DNA from: Acidobacteriaceae bacterium
GTDB lineage: Bacteria > Acidobacteriota > Terriglobia > Terriglobales > Acidobacteriaceae
DNA length: 64,000 nt
Assembly: GCA_003134855.1 (NCBI GenBank)
Contig: PLCS01000007.1
Location: 257,011-321,010, forward strand
Direction: 5' to 3'
Shown: piece after piece, positions 1-9,602 of the stretch
Numbering within the stretch: the stretch's first letter is position 1
Layout of the letters: each line of letters begins with the position of its first letter
Position numbers and translations under genes: made by a program
Notes under the pieces: generated by a model
The model's input: only the letters and a program-made list of their open reading frames with translations
Database searches by the model: none
What the model was told of the DNA's origin: nothing

Positions 1-3000
1 ACCGATAACAACGGTATTGCCTCGTATGCATACATTGGCTCCAATTCAGGTAGTGACACGGTTCAAGCCACGGCAGTAGTTAACGGTCAACAACTGACGT
101 CGAATAATGTCCCTGTTTCATGGGCTTCGCCGATTGCTGCCAATGCAGAAGGAAGCGTTACGATACAAGCTGGTGTCAACGTTGGGCTTACTGGACTGTG
201 CGGTGCTTTTACTGACAGCAACGGGGCTGTGATCGAACCAATAGCCATCGGGGCCTCACCTAGAGTGTTTGTAGTGCCATCGGGAGCTACTCAACTTCAA
301 TTGGGAGTTGTTGACGACAGGTATGGAGATAATTCTGGATCAGGATTTGTCGTTGAGGTAAATAAGGTGATAACGACGGTCCTTCCCACGACAATGCCGT
401 GGAATTGGGTCGCAGGAGGTCTGAATACCAATTACAAATTCGGTATTCTTGATGGTACGAGTCCGATTGTTCCGTTGACAGGTCTCACGCAGGGCGCGGA
501 AGTCTCGATCGCCTATCAGAGCGGAACAGTTTCGGCTGGTGGGGGCTGGCCGTATGTCAATGCAGGCAGCGAGCCGCAGATGACTACTGGCGTAGGTACA
601 GGCTCAACGGGAACCTACTTCCCGACATTGTATTTGACTGCCTCAAATTACCCCGTCGGTGAGCCGATTCCGATTACTGCGGTTGTTACGAATAGTTCTG
701 GAGCGCCAATTGCGAGCGTCCCAGTGATGCTCCACATTTCCGGGGCGAATGCGCAAGAACTTGAGACGACGACCGATTCCACGGGGACGGCCTCATTTAC
801 CTACAGCGGAATCAATGCCGGAACGGATGTTCTTGAAGCACAAGCGTACCTCACAGGCGAGGCAGACCTTGTATCCAGCCAAACTTCAGTAACGTGGTCT
901 GCTTTCACAAGTCTACCGCCGTCAGGCACAATCACGCTCACTCCGAATACGATCCAACCACTACCCGCAGTAGGACAACAAGCATTTACAGTTTACGCAG
1001 CTGATGCTGCTGGAAATCCAGCAGCAAACGTCAAGCTTGAGATGGCAATCTCAGGTGTTGACAATATCGACCTGTTTAAAACTACCGATTCTACAGGTCA
1101 TGCCAGCTTCACTTATCAGGATGTTAATCCAGGCGTAGCTTCAGTAATTGTTAGTGGTCTTATCAATGGAGTCATTGCGTATTCCAATCAGGTCAGTGTT
1201 TCCTGGACGCTTCTTGCAACTATCACGACCACGCCAATACCTGGAAACGGCACGATGAGCGGCAGCATTACTGCGTTACCGGCGGTGACGCTGCCGAATA
1301 CGCTTTCTTTGACAGGCACAATTACCGACAGTAACACTACAGCAACAATAACGACTGCCTGGAGTCAGGTCAGCGGTCCCGGTACCATCACCTTTACAAA
1401 TCCACTGCAACTGGTGACTACGGCGTCCTTCAGTCAAGCCGGAATCTACGGAATACAACTGAGCGCTAGCGATTCAGCGGGAAATAGCACATCGGGGCAG
1501 TTATCGGTCACCGTAAATTCTGTTCCCAACACTCCGCAGGGATGGATCGGAAGTCCAGTATACGGCTCCGCAGTTTCCGGAGTCGTCCCCATAACGCTCG
1601 CATCAGGAATTACGCTCCAGAGCGGCACGCAAAATCCACAAAACATGTTATTTTACTATCCAGCAAACAATCCCAACAACATCACGAATCTTCCAATCAC
1701 GTCCGAATCGGGCACGATTGCAATGCTGGACACCACGACGCTTGTCAACGGTTCTTACTGGATTCAACTTCAAGCCACGGACACGAACGGCGATCAGCAG
1801 TACGCTCTTGTCCTGGTCACTGTTGCCGGCAACTACAAGCCGGGCCGCGTCACGGCAACAGTGACGGACCTTGTTGTTCCTGCCACCGGGCTGGCCATCA
1901 ACATCCAACGCACTTACGATAGCCTCAATGCCGGCACAAGTGGCGATTTCGGCTATGGCTGGAATCTCGGCATCAATGTCAACCTCGTGGTGGACAACGC
2001 AGGCAACGTGACCTTTACGCTAGGTGGACAACGCAAGACCTTCAATCTGGCGCCCACGATGCCTCCCTGCACGATAGTGGGTTGCCTCTTCCCGTATTAC
2101 TTTGTGGTCTATACTCCTGAGCCGGGCCTTTACGGAACGCTCACAGATGGCGGGTCGGGTTGTGCATTAGACATACTGATTCCCGACGGCTCTCTGTGGG
2201 ATTGCCAGGGAGGAGGCCAGTATAGCCCGACCTCCTACATCTACACCGATCCCAACGGAACCGCCTACACCATCAGCGCTGCTGGTAACTTGCAAGCCAT
2301 TCAGGATCGCAGCGGTAACGGGCTGACAATTACGCCCAACGGCATCACCAGCACCACCGGCCTCAACGTGCCCTTCGTGCGCGACGCGAATCATAGCAAT
2401 CGCATCACGAAGATCACTGACCCGCAGGGCAACGTCTATCAGTATGGCTACGATACTAACGGCAATTTGGCCACTGTCACGTACCCTGTCTCGGCTCAGT
2501 CCACTTCTGCTTGCCCCGGCACGACAGCGTCAGGCACAAGTACGTACACCTACGATCCAACCTTTATCCATCTGTATGCCGGCGGCACCGATGGTCGTGG
2601 CTGCCCGCTGCCCACCACGGCCTACTACCCAAGCGGAGCAACCGATGCCAATGGAAATTCATTGAGTGGGCGCTTGCAGAGCGTGCAGGACGCGCTGGGC
2701 GAGACCACGAGCTACGCCTACATCCTGTCGACCACCAGCATTATCAATGGCGTGAGCGTCCCCAACACAGGCGTGACCACTATCACTTATCCGGCTGACG
2801 CCAGCGGTATTGCCGGCACGGCGACGATGATCTACGACAGTTATGGAATGCTGCTCAGCTCCGAAGATCCGCTCAATAACACTACCCTAAATGCCTACGA
2901 CACCAACCACAACCTGATCTCGACGACCGACCCGCTTGGCAACATCACCACCTCCACCTACGACGCCAACAGCAACAAGACCTCCTCCACCTACCCGGCA

Positions 3001-5880
3001 ACTTCAACAAGCCACAACACGACGAGCTACACCTACTACAACCAATACAGCGAGCCGACCTCGACGACCGACGAACTGGGCAATGTGCGCTCCTTCAACT
3101 ACGACGCCAACTACAACCCGCAGAGCGTCACCGACTCCATCGGCACTTTGGCCAGCTTCATCTTCAACGCCAACCAGACCCTTGCAGCCGGCGCCATCGG
3201 CTTTGACATCACATCGCTGCCTGCCATGGCCTCGCAATTCTCCTACGACGCCAACGGCAACATGGCCAGCCGCACCGACGCGCTCGGCCGCACCACCTCT
3301 TATGTCTATAACTCCCTCGGCCAGAAGACTTCGATGGTTACGCCCACTCCGGCAATACCCACCGGCGGCCCTGGCTCGACGACCAGCTACACCTACGATC
3401 CCTTCGGCAACCTGACGCAGACCGCCGCGCCGCTCAACCGCATCACCAGTTCTACCTACGACGCCAACGGCAACAAAACCTCCGACACCGATGCGCTTGG
3501 AAATGTCACGAATTACCAGTACGACGCCTTGAACAGGCTCATCGAAACCGACTATCCGTCGAATGCAACGACGCCGGCGACCAAATCCACCAAGTCCTAC
3601 GATTTCCGCAACAACGTGATCGACGAGATCGATCAGGCCAACAACGACACGCACCACGAATACGATCCGGCCGGCCGCCAGACCAAGGTTACGCGCGGCT
3701 ACGGCTCATCGACCCCTAGCGCCACCAGCTACGCCTACGACAACGCCAACCGCAAGACCAGCGAGACCGATGCTCTCGGCAACACCACGAACTACAACTA
3801 CGACGCCGACAGTCGGCTCACGGCCATCTCCGGCGTTGCGGGCAACTTCCAGTACGCCTACGACGACGCCGGCAATCGCATCTCCTCGACCGATGGCAAG
3901 GGCAATAAAACCAGTTACCAATACGATGCCCGCAAGCGGCTGATTGAGACGGATTATCCCGACGAAACTTCAGTCAAAAATACTTACGACGGCCCCGGCA
4001 ATCTGGCCTCCGTCACCGATCAGGCAGAACACCTGGTCCAGTACACCTATGACGCCGCCAATCAGTTGGCCTCTGTCATCCAGCACAACTCTCCCTATGC
4101 TTCACCGCAAAACACTAACTCCTTCGGCTACGATCCACTCGGTAACCTGACCGGATTGACGGATGAGCGCGGCGACACAACCAGTAACCTCTTCGACGTG
4201 CTCAATGAGCTGAAACAGAAAACCCTCCCCGATCAAACGCATATCGAGTCGCGGACCTACGATACAGCCGGAAATCTGATCACGCTCACCCACTTCAACG
4301 GCGTGACCACCACCTACACCTACGACGCGCTCAACCGGCTGCTCACACGCGCCACTCCCGGCGAGGCGACGGTGAGCTTTACCTACACGGCTACCGGCAA
4401 GTACAAAACTTCGACTGCCCTGGACGGCACGGTGAGCTACAGCTACGATACTTTGGACCGGCTGACAACCAAAACGACGCCCGAAGGCACTCTGAGCTAT
4501 ACTTACTACGCGGACGGCAAAGTGGAAACGATCACCTCCCACAACGCGAACGGCGCATCGGTCGCCTATACCTACGACGATCTCAACCGTCTCAGCACGG
4601 TTGTCGATAACAATCTGCCCGGCCAGAACACCACCAGCTACACTTACGACCCAGCCAGCAACGTCGCCACGGTGAAGATTCCCAACCAGCTCCAATCCAC
4701 CTTCAACTACGACGCGCTCAACCGGCTCACCGAGCAAACTACCTCCACGTCGCCGGTCACCAGCTACACATATGCGCTCGGGGCCACCGGCAACCGTACG
4801 AAGGCCGTCGAGTCGAACAACAGTCGCACAGTCAACTGGAGCTACAATGACATCTACCGCCTAACCGGCGAAACCATCACCGGCGATACGAGCAATAACG
4901 GCGACAACAACGGCAGCGTGACCTATACGCTCGACCCGGTGGGCAATCGCAGCTCCGCAGTTTCATCTCTTGCACCGGTTCCCGGGGGAAGCTGGGGCTA
5001 CAACGCAGACGACCAGCAAGTCTCGTCGGAGAGCTACGATCTCAACGGCAACACCACCAAAGAAGCTAATGGCAACATCTACACCTACGACTCCGAGAAC
5101 CACATGCTCACGGCCTCCGGCAATGGCAAGTCGGTCACGATGATCTACGACGCCTTCGGCAACCGCGTTGCAAAGACGGTCAACGGAGTTACCACGCAGT
5201 ATCTCGTCGAAGACGACGTCAACCCCACCGGCTACCCGCAGGTGATCGAGGAGCTGACCGGCCCCATCGGCGCGGGAGTGGTCACGCGCACCTACACCTA
5301 CGGCCTCCAGCGCATCAGCCAGCTTCTAAGCCCGGCTGTGAGCGGCAACAGCACGTGGACGCCCAGCTTCTATGTCTACGACGGCGCGGGCAGCGTCCGC
5401 CAGCTAACCGACTCCACCGGGACGGTAACCGACGAGTACGAGTACGACGCCTACGGAAATTCGTTCACCAAGTCAGGAACCACGCCCAACAACTACCTCT
5501 ACCGCGGCGAACAATACGACTCCGACCTCGCCCTCTACTACCTCCGCGCCAGATACTACAACCCAGCTACCGGTAGGTTCCTGAGCAGAGATCCAGAGGA
5601 CGGTAAGGCCCACGATCCAAAATCGCTGCACAAATATCTATATGTAGGCGGGGATCCGGTAAATGGAATCGATCCGCGCGGACGGGCATCAATGCTCGAA
5701 ACCGGGAGCCTCGATGCGATGATCGGCCCATATGTGGTGACAACAATAATGAAAATAGGTCTTGCTGTCGCTTGTGTTGAAATCGCGGTACAGGCTGCTC
5801 TCGATAAGGCCCTACATCAGGACCTTACAAGCATAGTTCCATGGCCGCTAGATATAGCGTGCATCTTCTTAACACTTTGA
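1..5880 (+). CDS. RHS/YD-repeat protein, 5' end outside the window
   Basis: The frame is open from base 1, so a GTG at 229 is internal and the true start lies upstream. About 1,959 residues are visible. The first ~600 are Ig-like beta-sandwich modules with repeated phrases such as TTDSTGTASFTY and TTDSTGHASFTY. At about residue 615 (nt 1845) an RHS-type entry domain begins (TGLAINIQRTYDS). YD repeats of the form YTYDALNRL fill nt ~2370-5450. The RHS-associated core YYLRARYYNPATGRFLSRDP lies near nt 5535-5595. The ~100 residues after the core are the variable tip; they contain one long hydrophobic stretch and match no toxin I know. RHS proteins are large secreted or surface shells that may carry a C-terminal effector. 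The 5' part is visibly less GC-rich than the YD part. Identity as an RHS protein is secure; the role of the tip is unknown. Confidence 0.95.
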   Translation, partial: TDNNGIASYAYIGSNSGSDTVQATAVVNGQQLTSNNVPVSWASPIAANAEGSVTIQAGVNVGLTGLCGAFTDSNGAVIEPIAIGASPRVFVVPSGATQLQLGVVDDRYGDNSGSGFVVEVNKVITTVLPTTMPWNWVAGGLNTNYKFGILDGTSPIVPLTGLTQGAEVSIAYQSGTVSAGGGWPYVNAGSEPQMTTGVGTGSTGTYFPTLYLTASNYPVGEPIPITAVVTNSSGAPIASVPVMLHISGANAQELETTTDSTGTASFTYSGINAGTDVLEAQAYLTGEADLVSSQTSVTWSAFTSLPPSGTITLTPNTIQPLPAVGQQAFTVYAADAAGNPAANVKLEMAISGVDNIDLFKTTDSTGHASFTYQDVNPGVASVIVSGLINGVIAYSNQVSVSWTLLATITTTPIPGNGTMSGSITALPAVTLPNTLSLTGTITDSNTTATITTAWSQVSGPGTITFTNPLQLVTTASFSQAGIYGIQLSASDSAGNSTSGQLSVTVNSVPNTPQGWIGSPVYGSAVSGVVPITLASGITLQSGTQNPQNMLFYYPANNPNNITNLPITSESGTIAMLDTTTLVNGSYWIQLQATDTNGDQQYALVLVTVAGNYKPGRVTATVTDLVVPATGLAINIQRTYDSLNAGTSGDFGYGWNLGINVNLVVDNAGNVTFTLGGQRKTFNLAPTMPPCTIVGCLFPYYFVVYTPEPGLYGTLTDGGSGCALDILIPDGSLWDCQGGGQYSPTSYIYTDPNGTAYTISAAGNLQAIQDRSGNGLTITPNGITSTTGLNVPFVRDANHSNRITKITDPQGNVYQYGYDTNGNLATVTYPVSAQSTSACPGTTASGTSTYTYDPTFIHLYAGGTDGRGCPLPTTAYYPSGATDANGNSLSGRLQSVQDALGETTSYAYILSTTSIINGVSVPNTGVTTITYPADASGIAGTATMIYDSYGMLLSSEDPLNNTTLNAYDTNHNLISTTDPLGNITTSTYDANSNKTSSTYPATSTSHNTTSYTYYNQYSEPTSTTDELGNVRSFNYDANYNPQSVTDSIGTLASFIFNANQTLAAGAIGFDITSLPAMASQFSYDANGNMASRTDALGRTTSYVYNSLGQKTSMVTPTPAIPTGGPGSTTSYTYDPFGNLTQTAAPLNRITSSTYDANGNKTSDTDALGNVTNYQYDALNRLIETDYPSNATTPATKSTKSYDFRNNVIDEIDQANNDTHHEYDPAGRQTKVTRGYGSSTPSATSYAYDNANRKTSETDALGNTTNYNYDADSRLTAISGVAGNFQYAYDDAGNRISSTDGKGNKTSYQYDARKRLIETDYPDETSVKNTYDGPGNLASVTDQAEHLVQYTYDAANQLASVIQHNSPYASPQNTNSFGYDPLGNLTGLTDERGDTTSNLFDVLNELKQKTLPDQTHIESRTYDTAGNLITLTHFNGVTTTYTYDALNRLLTRATPGEATVSFTYTATGKYKTSTALDGTVSYSYDTLDRLTTKTTPEGTLSYTYYADGKVETITSHNANGASVAYTYDDLNRLSTVVDNNLPGQNTTSYTYDPASNVATVKIPNQLQSTFNYDALNRLTEQTTSTSPVTSYTYALGATGNRTKAVESNNSRTVNWSYNDIYRLTGETITGDTSNNGDNNGSVTYTLDPVGNRSSAVSSLAPVPGGSWGYNADDQQVSSESYDLNGNTTKEANGNIYTYDSENHMLTASGNGKSVTMIYDAFGNRVAKTVNGVTTQYLVEDDVNPTGYPQVIEELTGPIGAGVVTRTYTYGLQRISQLLSPAVSGNSTWTPSFYVYDGAGSVRQLTDSTGTVTDEYEYDAYGNSFTKSGTTPNNYLYRGEQYDSDLALYYLRARYYNPATGRFLSRDPEDGKAHDPKSLHKYLYVGGDPVNGIDPRGRASMLETGSLDAMIGPYVVTTIMKIGLAVACVEIAVQAALDKALHQDLTSIVPWPLDIACIFLTL

Positions 5881-5911
5881 ATCCAATGTGGCTTAAAACG
5901 AGGAGGAAATT

Positions 5912-6316
5912 ATGGCCCAGCGAAATGTGTTTGAGAAAAGACTAGGACTGTTTGTTTCTGGTGCAATCTGTTACAAGTATGCAGATCGGGCAATAAGCTA
6001 TCTCCTACATCAACAAATAGAAGGCGGCCCTCCTTGGGGTACGTTACATATGGATATATTTGGATGCTGGGTCGGTCTTCTATGCCTCGGACTCTTGCCA
6101 TTTGTGTTTGAAATTGCATTGCTGCGAAAGTTGGGTTACCACCGATTGTGGCCACTGCCGTTTCTTGCTGCAACGACCCTTTGCTCTTTTGTAATGCTTT
6201 GGCAAAGACAAGTAGACTCCAGGATTGCTTTTGCGATTTATTTTGTACCGGTATTGATTCTGCTCTTCGTTAGAGAACGACGGGCGGGTGGCCCAGGTCT
6301 GACTGACCCAAAATGA
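5912..6316 (+). CDS. Small integral membrane protein downstream of RHS gene
   Basis: This 134-residue protein starts 31 nt after the RHS stop behind a strong ribosome site (GAGGAGG about 7 nt before ATG). Three or four hydrophobic segments are visible: near residues 40-65, 75-95 and 105-122. No family was recognised. Its position after a polymorphic RHS tip is where an immunity or accessory gene usually sits, but that role is inference only. The last ~10 codons (RRAGGPGLTDPK) are read from the first unit of the hairpin-repeat array that starts at 6284. The repeat therefore appears to have supplied a new C-terminus and stop. Base composition is lower in GC than the housekeeping genes. Confidence 0.7.
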   Translation: MAQRNVFEKRLGLFVSGAICYKYADRAISYLLHQQIEGGPPWGTLHMDIFGCWVGLLCLGLLPFVFEIALLRKLGYHRLWPLPFLAATTLCSFVMLWQRQVDSRIAFAIYFVPVLILLFVRERRAGGPGLTDPK

Positions 6317-6532
6317 TCGGGCGGCGGGTGGCCCAGGTCTGACTGACCCAAAATGATCGGGCGGCGGGTGGCCCCGGTCCCATAACCAAAAACTGAGGGT
6401 GGCCCCGGTCCCTCGCATTTGGGGACCGGGGATGGAAGCCACGCTGCCCAAACCGGCGGGTGGCCCCGGTCCCATTGACCTTTCCAGATCATGATCCGGG
6501 TGCCCCCGGTCCCTCGCTTTTGGGGACCGGGG
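6284..6532. repeat. Cluster of GGTGGCCC(A/C)GGTC hairpin repeats
   Basis: Two almost exact 40-bp units (6284-6323 and 6324-6363) are followed by shorter, diverged copies sharing GGTGGCCC and CGGTCC. Two copies form perfect 10-bp hairpins. CCCCGGTCCC at 6403-6412 pairs with 6422-6431, and the same arms at 6504-6513 pair with 6523-6532. Related single copies lie near 9485, 10462, 12294, 26651, 35426 and 57159. Confidence 0.85.
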
Positions 6533-7278
6533 AGTGCATGAACCCCGCCCACCCGTTCCCAGTCCAGCGCAGTGAAGCCCGACCATGCTCCGCACGGGAA
6601 TGATAGGGACACGTCACCTTCTCCGCGCCCATCAATGCGCGAATCAAAGCGCAATAGCCATCGCAATCAATCGCGAATCGGCGGGTGTGCGGATGCGCAT
6701 TGATTGGGGCAGACAACACGGCGACGTAGTTTCCAGCCCAGGAAGCCGCCACGTTGAAGATCCCAACCCCGGAAGAGGCCACGGACCAGAAATACATGAA
6801 AGAAAAATCAGGCTGATCCCCCACAGGTCAGCCCGAGCCCGTTCGGTTAGAAATTTGGTAGAAAAATGGTAGCATTTAGCGCCCATTGGGCCGGTTTTGC
6901 CGACTCATCCGACTTATAAGTCCTTTGCCGTCAACATAACGCCATGTTGGAACTTCCATGGCATGGAAGAGGTCGTCGTTCGCTCCTAACCAGCTCCACT
7001 ATTCGATTCGACGCATTTTGGTGGTCATTTTGAGCATTGTTCGCGTCTGTAGGGCGCACTTGCCGGGAGGCCTGCCGGCCAATGCCGAAAGAGCTTCATG
7101 GCCATATTCGCGGGGAAAAGCAGAGTTGTGGGCAGATGTCTATGGGAGAGAGGACGTGGACTGAACACCAGTCAATTCTTGAAGGGTGTACTTTTGGATG
7201 TATTCATTCGATGTGAATTTATATCCACTTCATTTGCGATGGTTTATGTGTCGATGTGAATCCCTCGCTCACCGGAAC
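6533..7278. other. Gene-poor intergenic region
   Basis: About 750 bp lie between the repeat cluster and the end of cinA. Short open frames exist on both strands, but none has a convincing ribosome site, codon pattern or recognisable domain. I see no clear terminator or mobile element remnant. A decayed gene cannot be excluded. Confidence 0.5.
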
Positions 7279-8532
7279 TTACCGGAGCCTTCTGCGGATC
7301 AGGTCGAGGGCTTGCTGGGTGGTCCACTCTCTAACTCGCTGGCGGTCGCCGCGGATGTTTTTTTCTGTCACTTCGGTTTTCTGGTCGTCACAGAGGGCGA
7401 TGTAGACCAGGCCTACCGGCTTGGCTTCGCTGCCGCCACCGGGACCGGCGATGCCGGTGACGCCCAGTCCCAGAGTTGCGCCGGTGTAGCGGCGAATGCC
7501 GTAGGCGAGGGCTTCGGCTGCCTCTTGGGAGACTGCGCCGTAGCGGGCGATCAGCTCTGAAGGCACGCCGGCGAAGGCGGTCTTGAGTTCGTCGGAGTAT
7601 ACGATTGCGCCGCCGAGGAAGCTGCGCGAGCTGCCAGGAACTCTGGTGACGCGTTCGGCGATCATGCCTCCGGTGCAGCTCTCGGCGACGGCGAGGGTGG
7701 CCTGGCGCATGCCGAGATGGTAGAGGACGATCTGCTCCAGAGAATCGGCAGCTTCCGCGCCGGAGGAGTAGAGCCAGTCGTCCAGTACTTCTTCGAGGCG
7801 GCCGGACAACTCGTCAATGCGCGCCTGAGCGGCGGCGAGTTTGGGTTTGGTGCAGAGCAGCGTGAGCTGGATGTCGCCGACGTGGGCGAGGATGGTGGTT
7901 TCCACATCCTTGTACTCGGTGTAGATGGGGGCGAGCAGCTTGTCGGCCTGCGACTCGGGGATCATGGCGGCTCTCAAGGTTCGCTTGGCGATATGGCGCG
8001 TGGGCACAAGGTCGCGCAGGCGGGGAATGCATTCGGCGTCGAAGAGCGGGCGGCACTCGCTGGGCGGTCCGGGAACGAGCATGAGCAGCTTGCGATAGCC
8101 GTCAAAGGTGGTATCGAGCCACTGGCCGGGGGCGCTGCCGTTGGGGTTGGCGAGGATGGCCGCGCCCTCCAGCACATCGGCCTGCTTGAGGTTGTTCGTG
8201 GGCATGGGGATGCGCCAGGAGGCGGCGCGGGCGGCCAGAGCGACGACCTGCTCGGCGTCGCGGCGCAGCGTGAGCGAAAGCGCTTCGGCGACGGCCTCGC
8301 GGGTGAGGTCGTCTTCGGTGGGGCCGAGGCCGCCCATCACGACGACGATGTCCGTGCGCGCGAGGGCGGCGCGGATGGCGCTGACCAAGTCCCGCTGGCG
8401 GTCGCCGACGATGGTCTTGAAGGCCACGGTAACGCCCAGTTCGTTGAGTTTTTCGGTCAGATAGAGGGAGTTGGTGTCCTGGCGAAAGGGGGTGAGCATC
8501 TCGGAGCCGACGGCGATGATTTCGGATTTCAT
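7279..8532 (-). CDS. cinA: CinA-like protein (nicotinamide-nucleotide amidase)
   Basis: This 417-residue protein has the full CinA layout. The N-terminal molybdopterin-binding-like domain covers about residues 1-170, starting MKSEIIAVGSEMLTP and containing GGLGPTEDDLTREA. The C-terminal amidase domain covers about 250-412, with AESCTGGMIAERVT and a GVTGIAGPGGG loop. Family members hydrolyse nicotinamide mononucleotide to nicotinate mononucleotide in pyridine nucleotide salvage; the N-terminal domain can act on ADP-ribose in some species. Length matches the family. The gene stands alone here, and an eight-unit heptamer array lies just before its ATG. Confidence 0.95.
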   Translation of the reverse strand: MKSEIIAVGSEMLTPFRQDTNSLYLTEKLNELGVTVAFKTIVGDRQRDLVSAIRAALARTDIVVVMGGLGPTEDDLTREAVAEALSLTLRRDAEQVVALAARAASWRIPMPTNNLKQADVLEGAAILANPNGSAPGQWLDTTFDGYRKLLMLVPGPPSECRPLFDAECIPRLRDLVPTRHIAKRTLRAAMIPESQADKLLAPIYTEYKDVETTILAHVGDIQLTLLCTKPKLAAAQARIDELSGRLEEVLDDWLYSSGAEAADSLEQIVLYHLGMRQATLAVAESCTGGMIAERVTRVPGSSRSFLGGAIVYSDELKTAFAGVPSELIARYGAVSQEAAEALAYGIRRYTGATLGLGVTGIAGPGGGSEAKPVGLVYIALCDDQKTEVTEKNIRGDRQRVREWTTQQALDLIRRRLR

Positions 8533-8537
8533 AAAGG

Positions 8538-8593
8538 CAGTTCTCAGTTCACAGTTCTCAGTTCACAGTTCTCAGTTCACAGTTCTCAGTTTA
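8538..8593. repeat. Heptanucleotide tandem repeat, eight units
   Basis: Eight consecutive heptamers alternate CAGTTCT and CAGTTCA; the last reads CAGTTTA. The array lies 5 nt upstream of the cinA start codon, so it would be in the cinA leader. It is the longest and most regular of the heptamer arrays in this window. Confidence 0.95.
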
Positions 8594-8739
8594 AGATTGA
8601 TAGCTTGTCATCGTCAGTGTATCGTAATCGCGATAAGACTGTGATGAATGGGCCACCTGCCGAGACCTGGGGCATTCGAACAATCTTCGCCAATTCATTG
8701 TTGGCGACTCCAGGAGATAAACTTCCTGTCACTTAGTGC

Positions 8740-8745
8740 TATACT
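8740..8745 (+). promoter_or_regulatory. Candidate -10 element (TATACT) for the toxin-antitoxin operon
   Basis: TATACT is followed by 7 nt and then the GTG chosen as the toxin start at 8753. No good -35 hexamer is visible at 16-18 nt. If this is the -10, the transcript begins at or next to the start codon. Confidence 0.45.
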
Positions 8746-8752
8746 TCTGACT

Positions 8753-9166
8753 GTGGGCAAGGCTGATTCCATAACGCTTTCGGTCTACAAGGGCAAACCG
8801 TTTGCCCGTTTTGCCCGGAGGGCAGGAATTTCAGACGCCGATCTATGGAATGCCGCTCAGCTGGCTAACCAAGGCGTGGTTGACGCCGATCTCGGCGGAG
8901 GGGTGATCAAGCAGCGCATTGCACGCGCCGGAGAAGGAAAGTCCGGCGGCTCACGCTCAATCATTCTCTTCAAGAAGGATGATCGCGCCGTCTTTGTGTA
9001 TGGTTTTGAAAAGAAGGACAAGGACAACATCGGAAAGAAAGACCTGATAGCATTTCGTGATTTGGCAAATGATGTTCTTCATTGCCCGGATTCAACGATC
9101 GCGCATCGCGTAGCAAGCGGATCGCTCATTCTGGTACAGCCAACTGAAGGAGGGAAAGATGCTTAA
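8753..9166 (+). CDS. RelE/HigB-like type II toxin
   Basis: A frame open from 8648 has no family similarity before the GTG at 8753, which begins VGKADSITLSVYKGKPFARFARR; I take that as the start, giving 137 residues. The core DADLGGGVIKQRIAR, then GKSGGSRSIILFKK and VYGFEKKDKDNI, is characteristic of the RelE-like toxin family (Pfam RelE, PF06296 type). Such toxins are mRNA-cleaving RNases neutralised by a cognate antitoxin. The stop overlaps the start of the HTH gene by 8 bp, giving toxin-first HigBA-type order. No Shine-Dalgarno is seen before the GTG, which fits a leaderless start. Ribonuclease activity is inferred from the family. Confidence 0.85.
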   Translation: MGKADSITLSVYKGKPFARFARRAGISDADLWNAAQLANQGVVDADLGGGVIKQRIARAGEGKSGGSRSIILFKKDDRAVFVYGFEKKDKDNIGKKDLIAFRDLANDVLHCPDSTIAHRVASGSLILVQPTEGGKDA

Positions 9167-9476
9167 AACTTATCGAAATAAGATGATGGCCTCGGTTCAT
9201 GAAATGGCAAGCGATTTTTACCGCGATGGCTCGCTGGACAAGAAGACGATGCGCGAGTTCGATGTGCTTTGCCTGACGCCAGTGCAGAAGATGACGCCGG
9301 AGAAGATTCGGGCGTTGCGCGAGCGCGAAAAGACCAGCCAGACGGTCTTTGCCGCCTACTTGAATGTAACGCCAAGCCTGGTGAGCAAATGGGAGCGGGG
9401 AGAAAAACATCCGCAAGGCGCCTCGCTCAAACTGCTCACGCTGGTGGAGAAGAAGGGGTTGGAGGTTGTGGCGTAA
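9159..9476 (+). CDS. Xre-family HTH antitoxin, HigA-like
   Basis: This 105-residue protein has a C-terminal helix-turn-helix at about residues 45-100 (LREREKTSQTVFAAYLNV, then TPSLVSKWERGEKHPQG). It is preceded by an N-terminal segment that probably contacts the toxin. Its ATG lies inside the last codons of the toxin gene (8-bp overlap), so the two are translationally coupled. Antitoxins of this type repress their own operon through the HTH. A hairpin followed by six T residues lies 9 nt after the stop and may end the transcript. Confidence 0.88.
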   Translation: MLKTYRNKMMASVHEMASDFYRDGSLDKKTMREFDVLCLTPVQKMTPEKIRALREREKTSQTVFAAYLNVTPSLVSKWERGEKHPQGASLKLLTLVEKKGLEVVA

Positions 9477-9484
9477 GGAGGATT

Positions 9485-9529
9485 GACTCCCAGGTCCGAA
9501 AATCCGGACCTGGGGCACCCAGTTTTTTG
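9485..9529. repeat. Hairpin repeat, possible terminator
   Basis: CCCAGGTCCG and CGGACCTGGG form a perfect 10-bp stem with a 6-nt loop, followed by GGCACCCAG and TTTTTT. The same sequence recurs at 12294-12335. The T run makes it a plausible terminator for the toxin-antitoxin operon. A weaker related hairpin (CATCGCG/CGCGATG) lies near 9568-9590. Confidence 0.7.
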
Positions 9530-9602
9530 ATTATTGAACCCTATGGGACACGGGCCACCTGCCCGCTCATCGCGAAAAACGCGATGAACGGGGCACAGCT
9601 TT

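Noticed and set aside
6585..7164. Several 60-110-codon frames in the gap before cinA
   Set aside because: No ribosome sites, conflicting frames on both strands and no recognisable motif.
7717..8736. 339-codon plus-strand frame across cinA
   Set aside because: Shadow of cinA; Gly/Ala/Val-rich composition without any family features.
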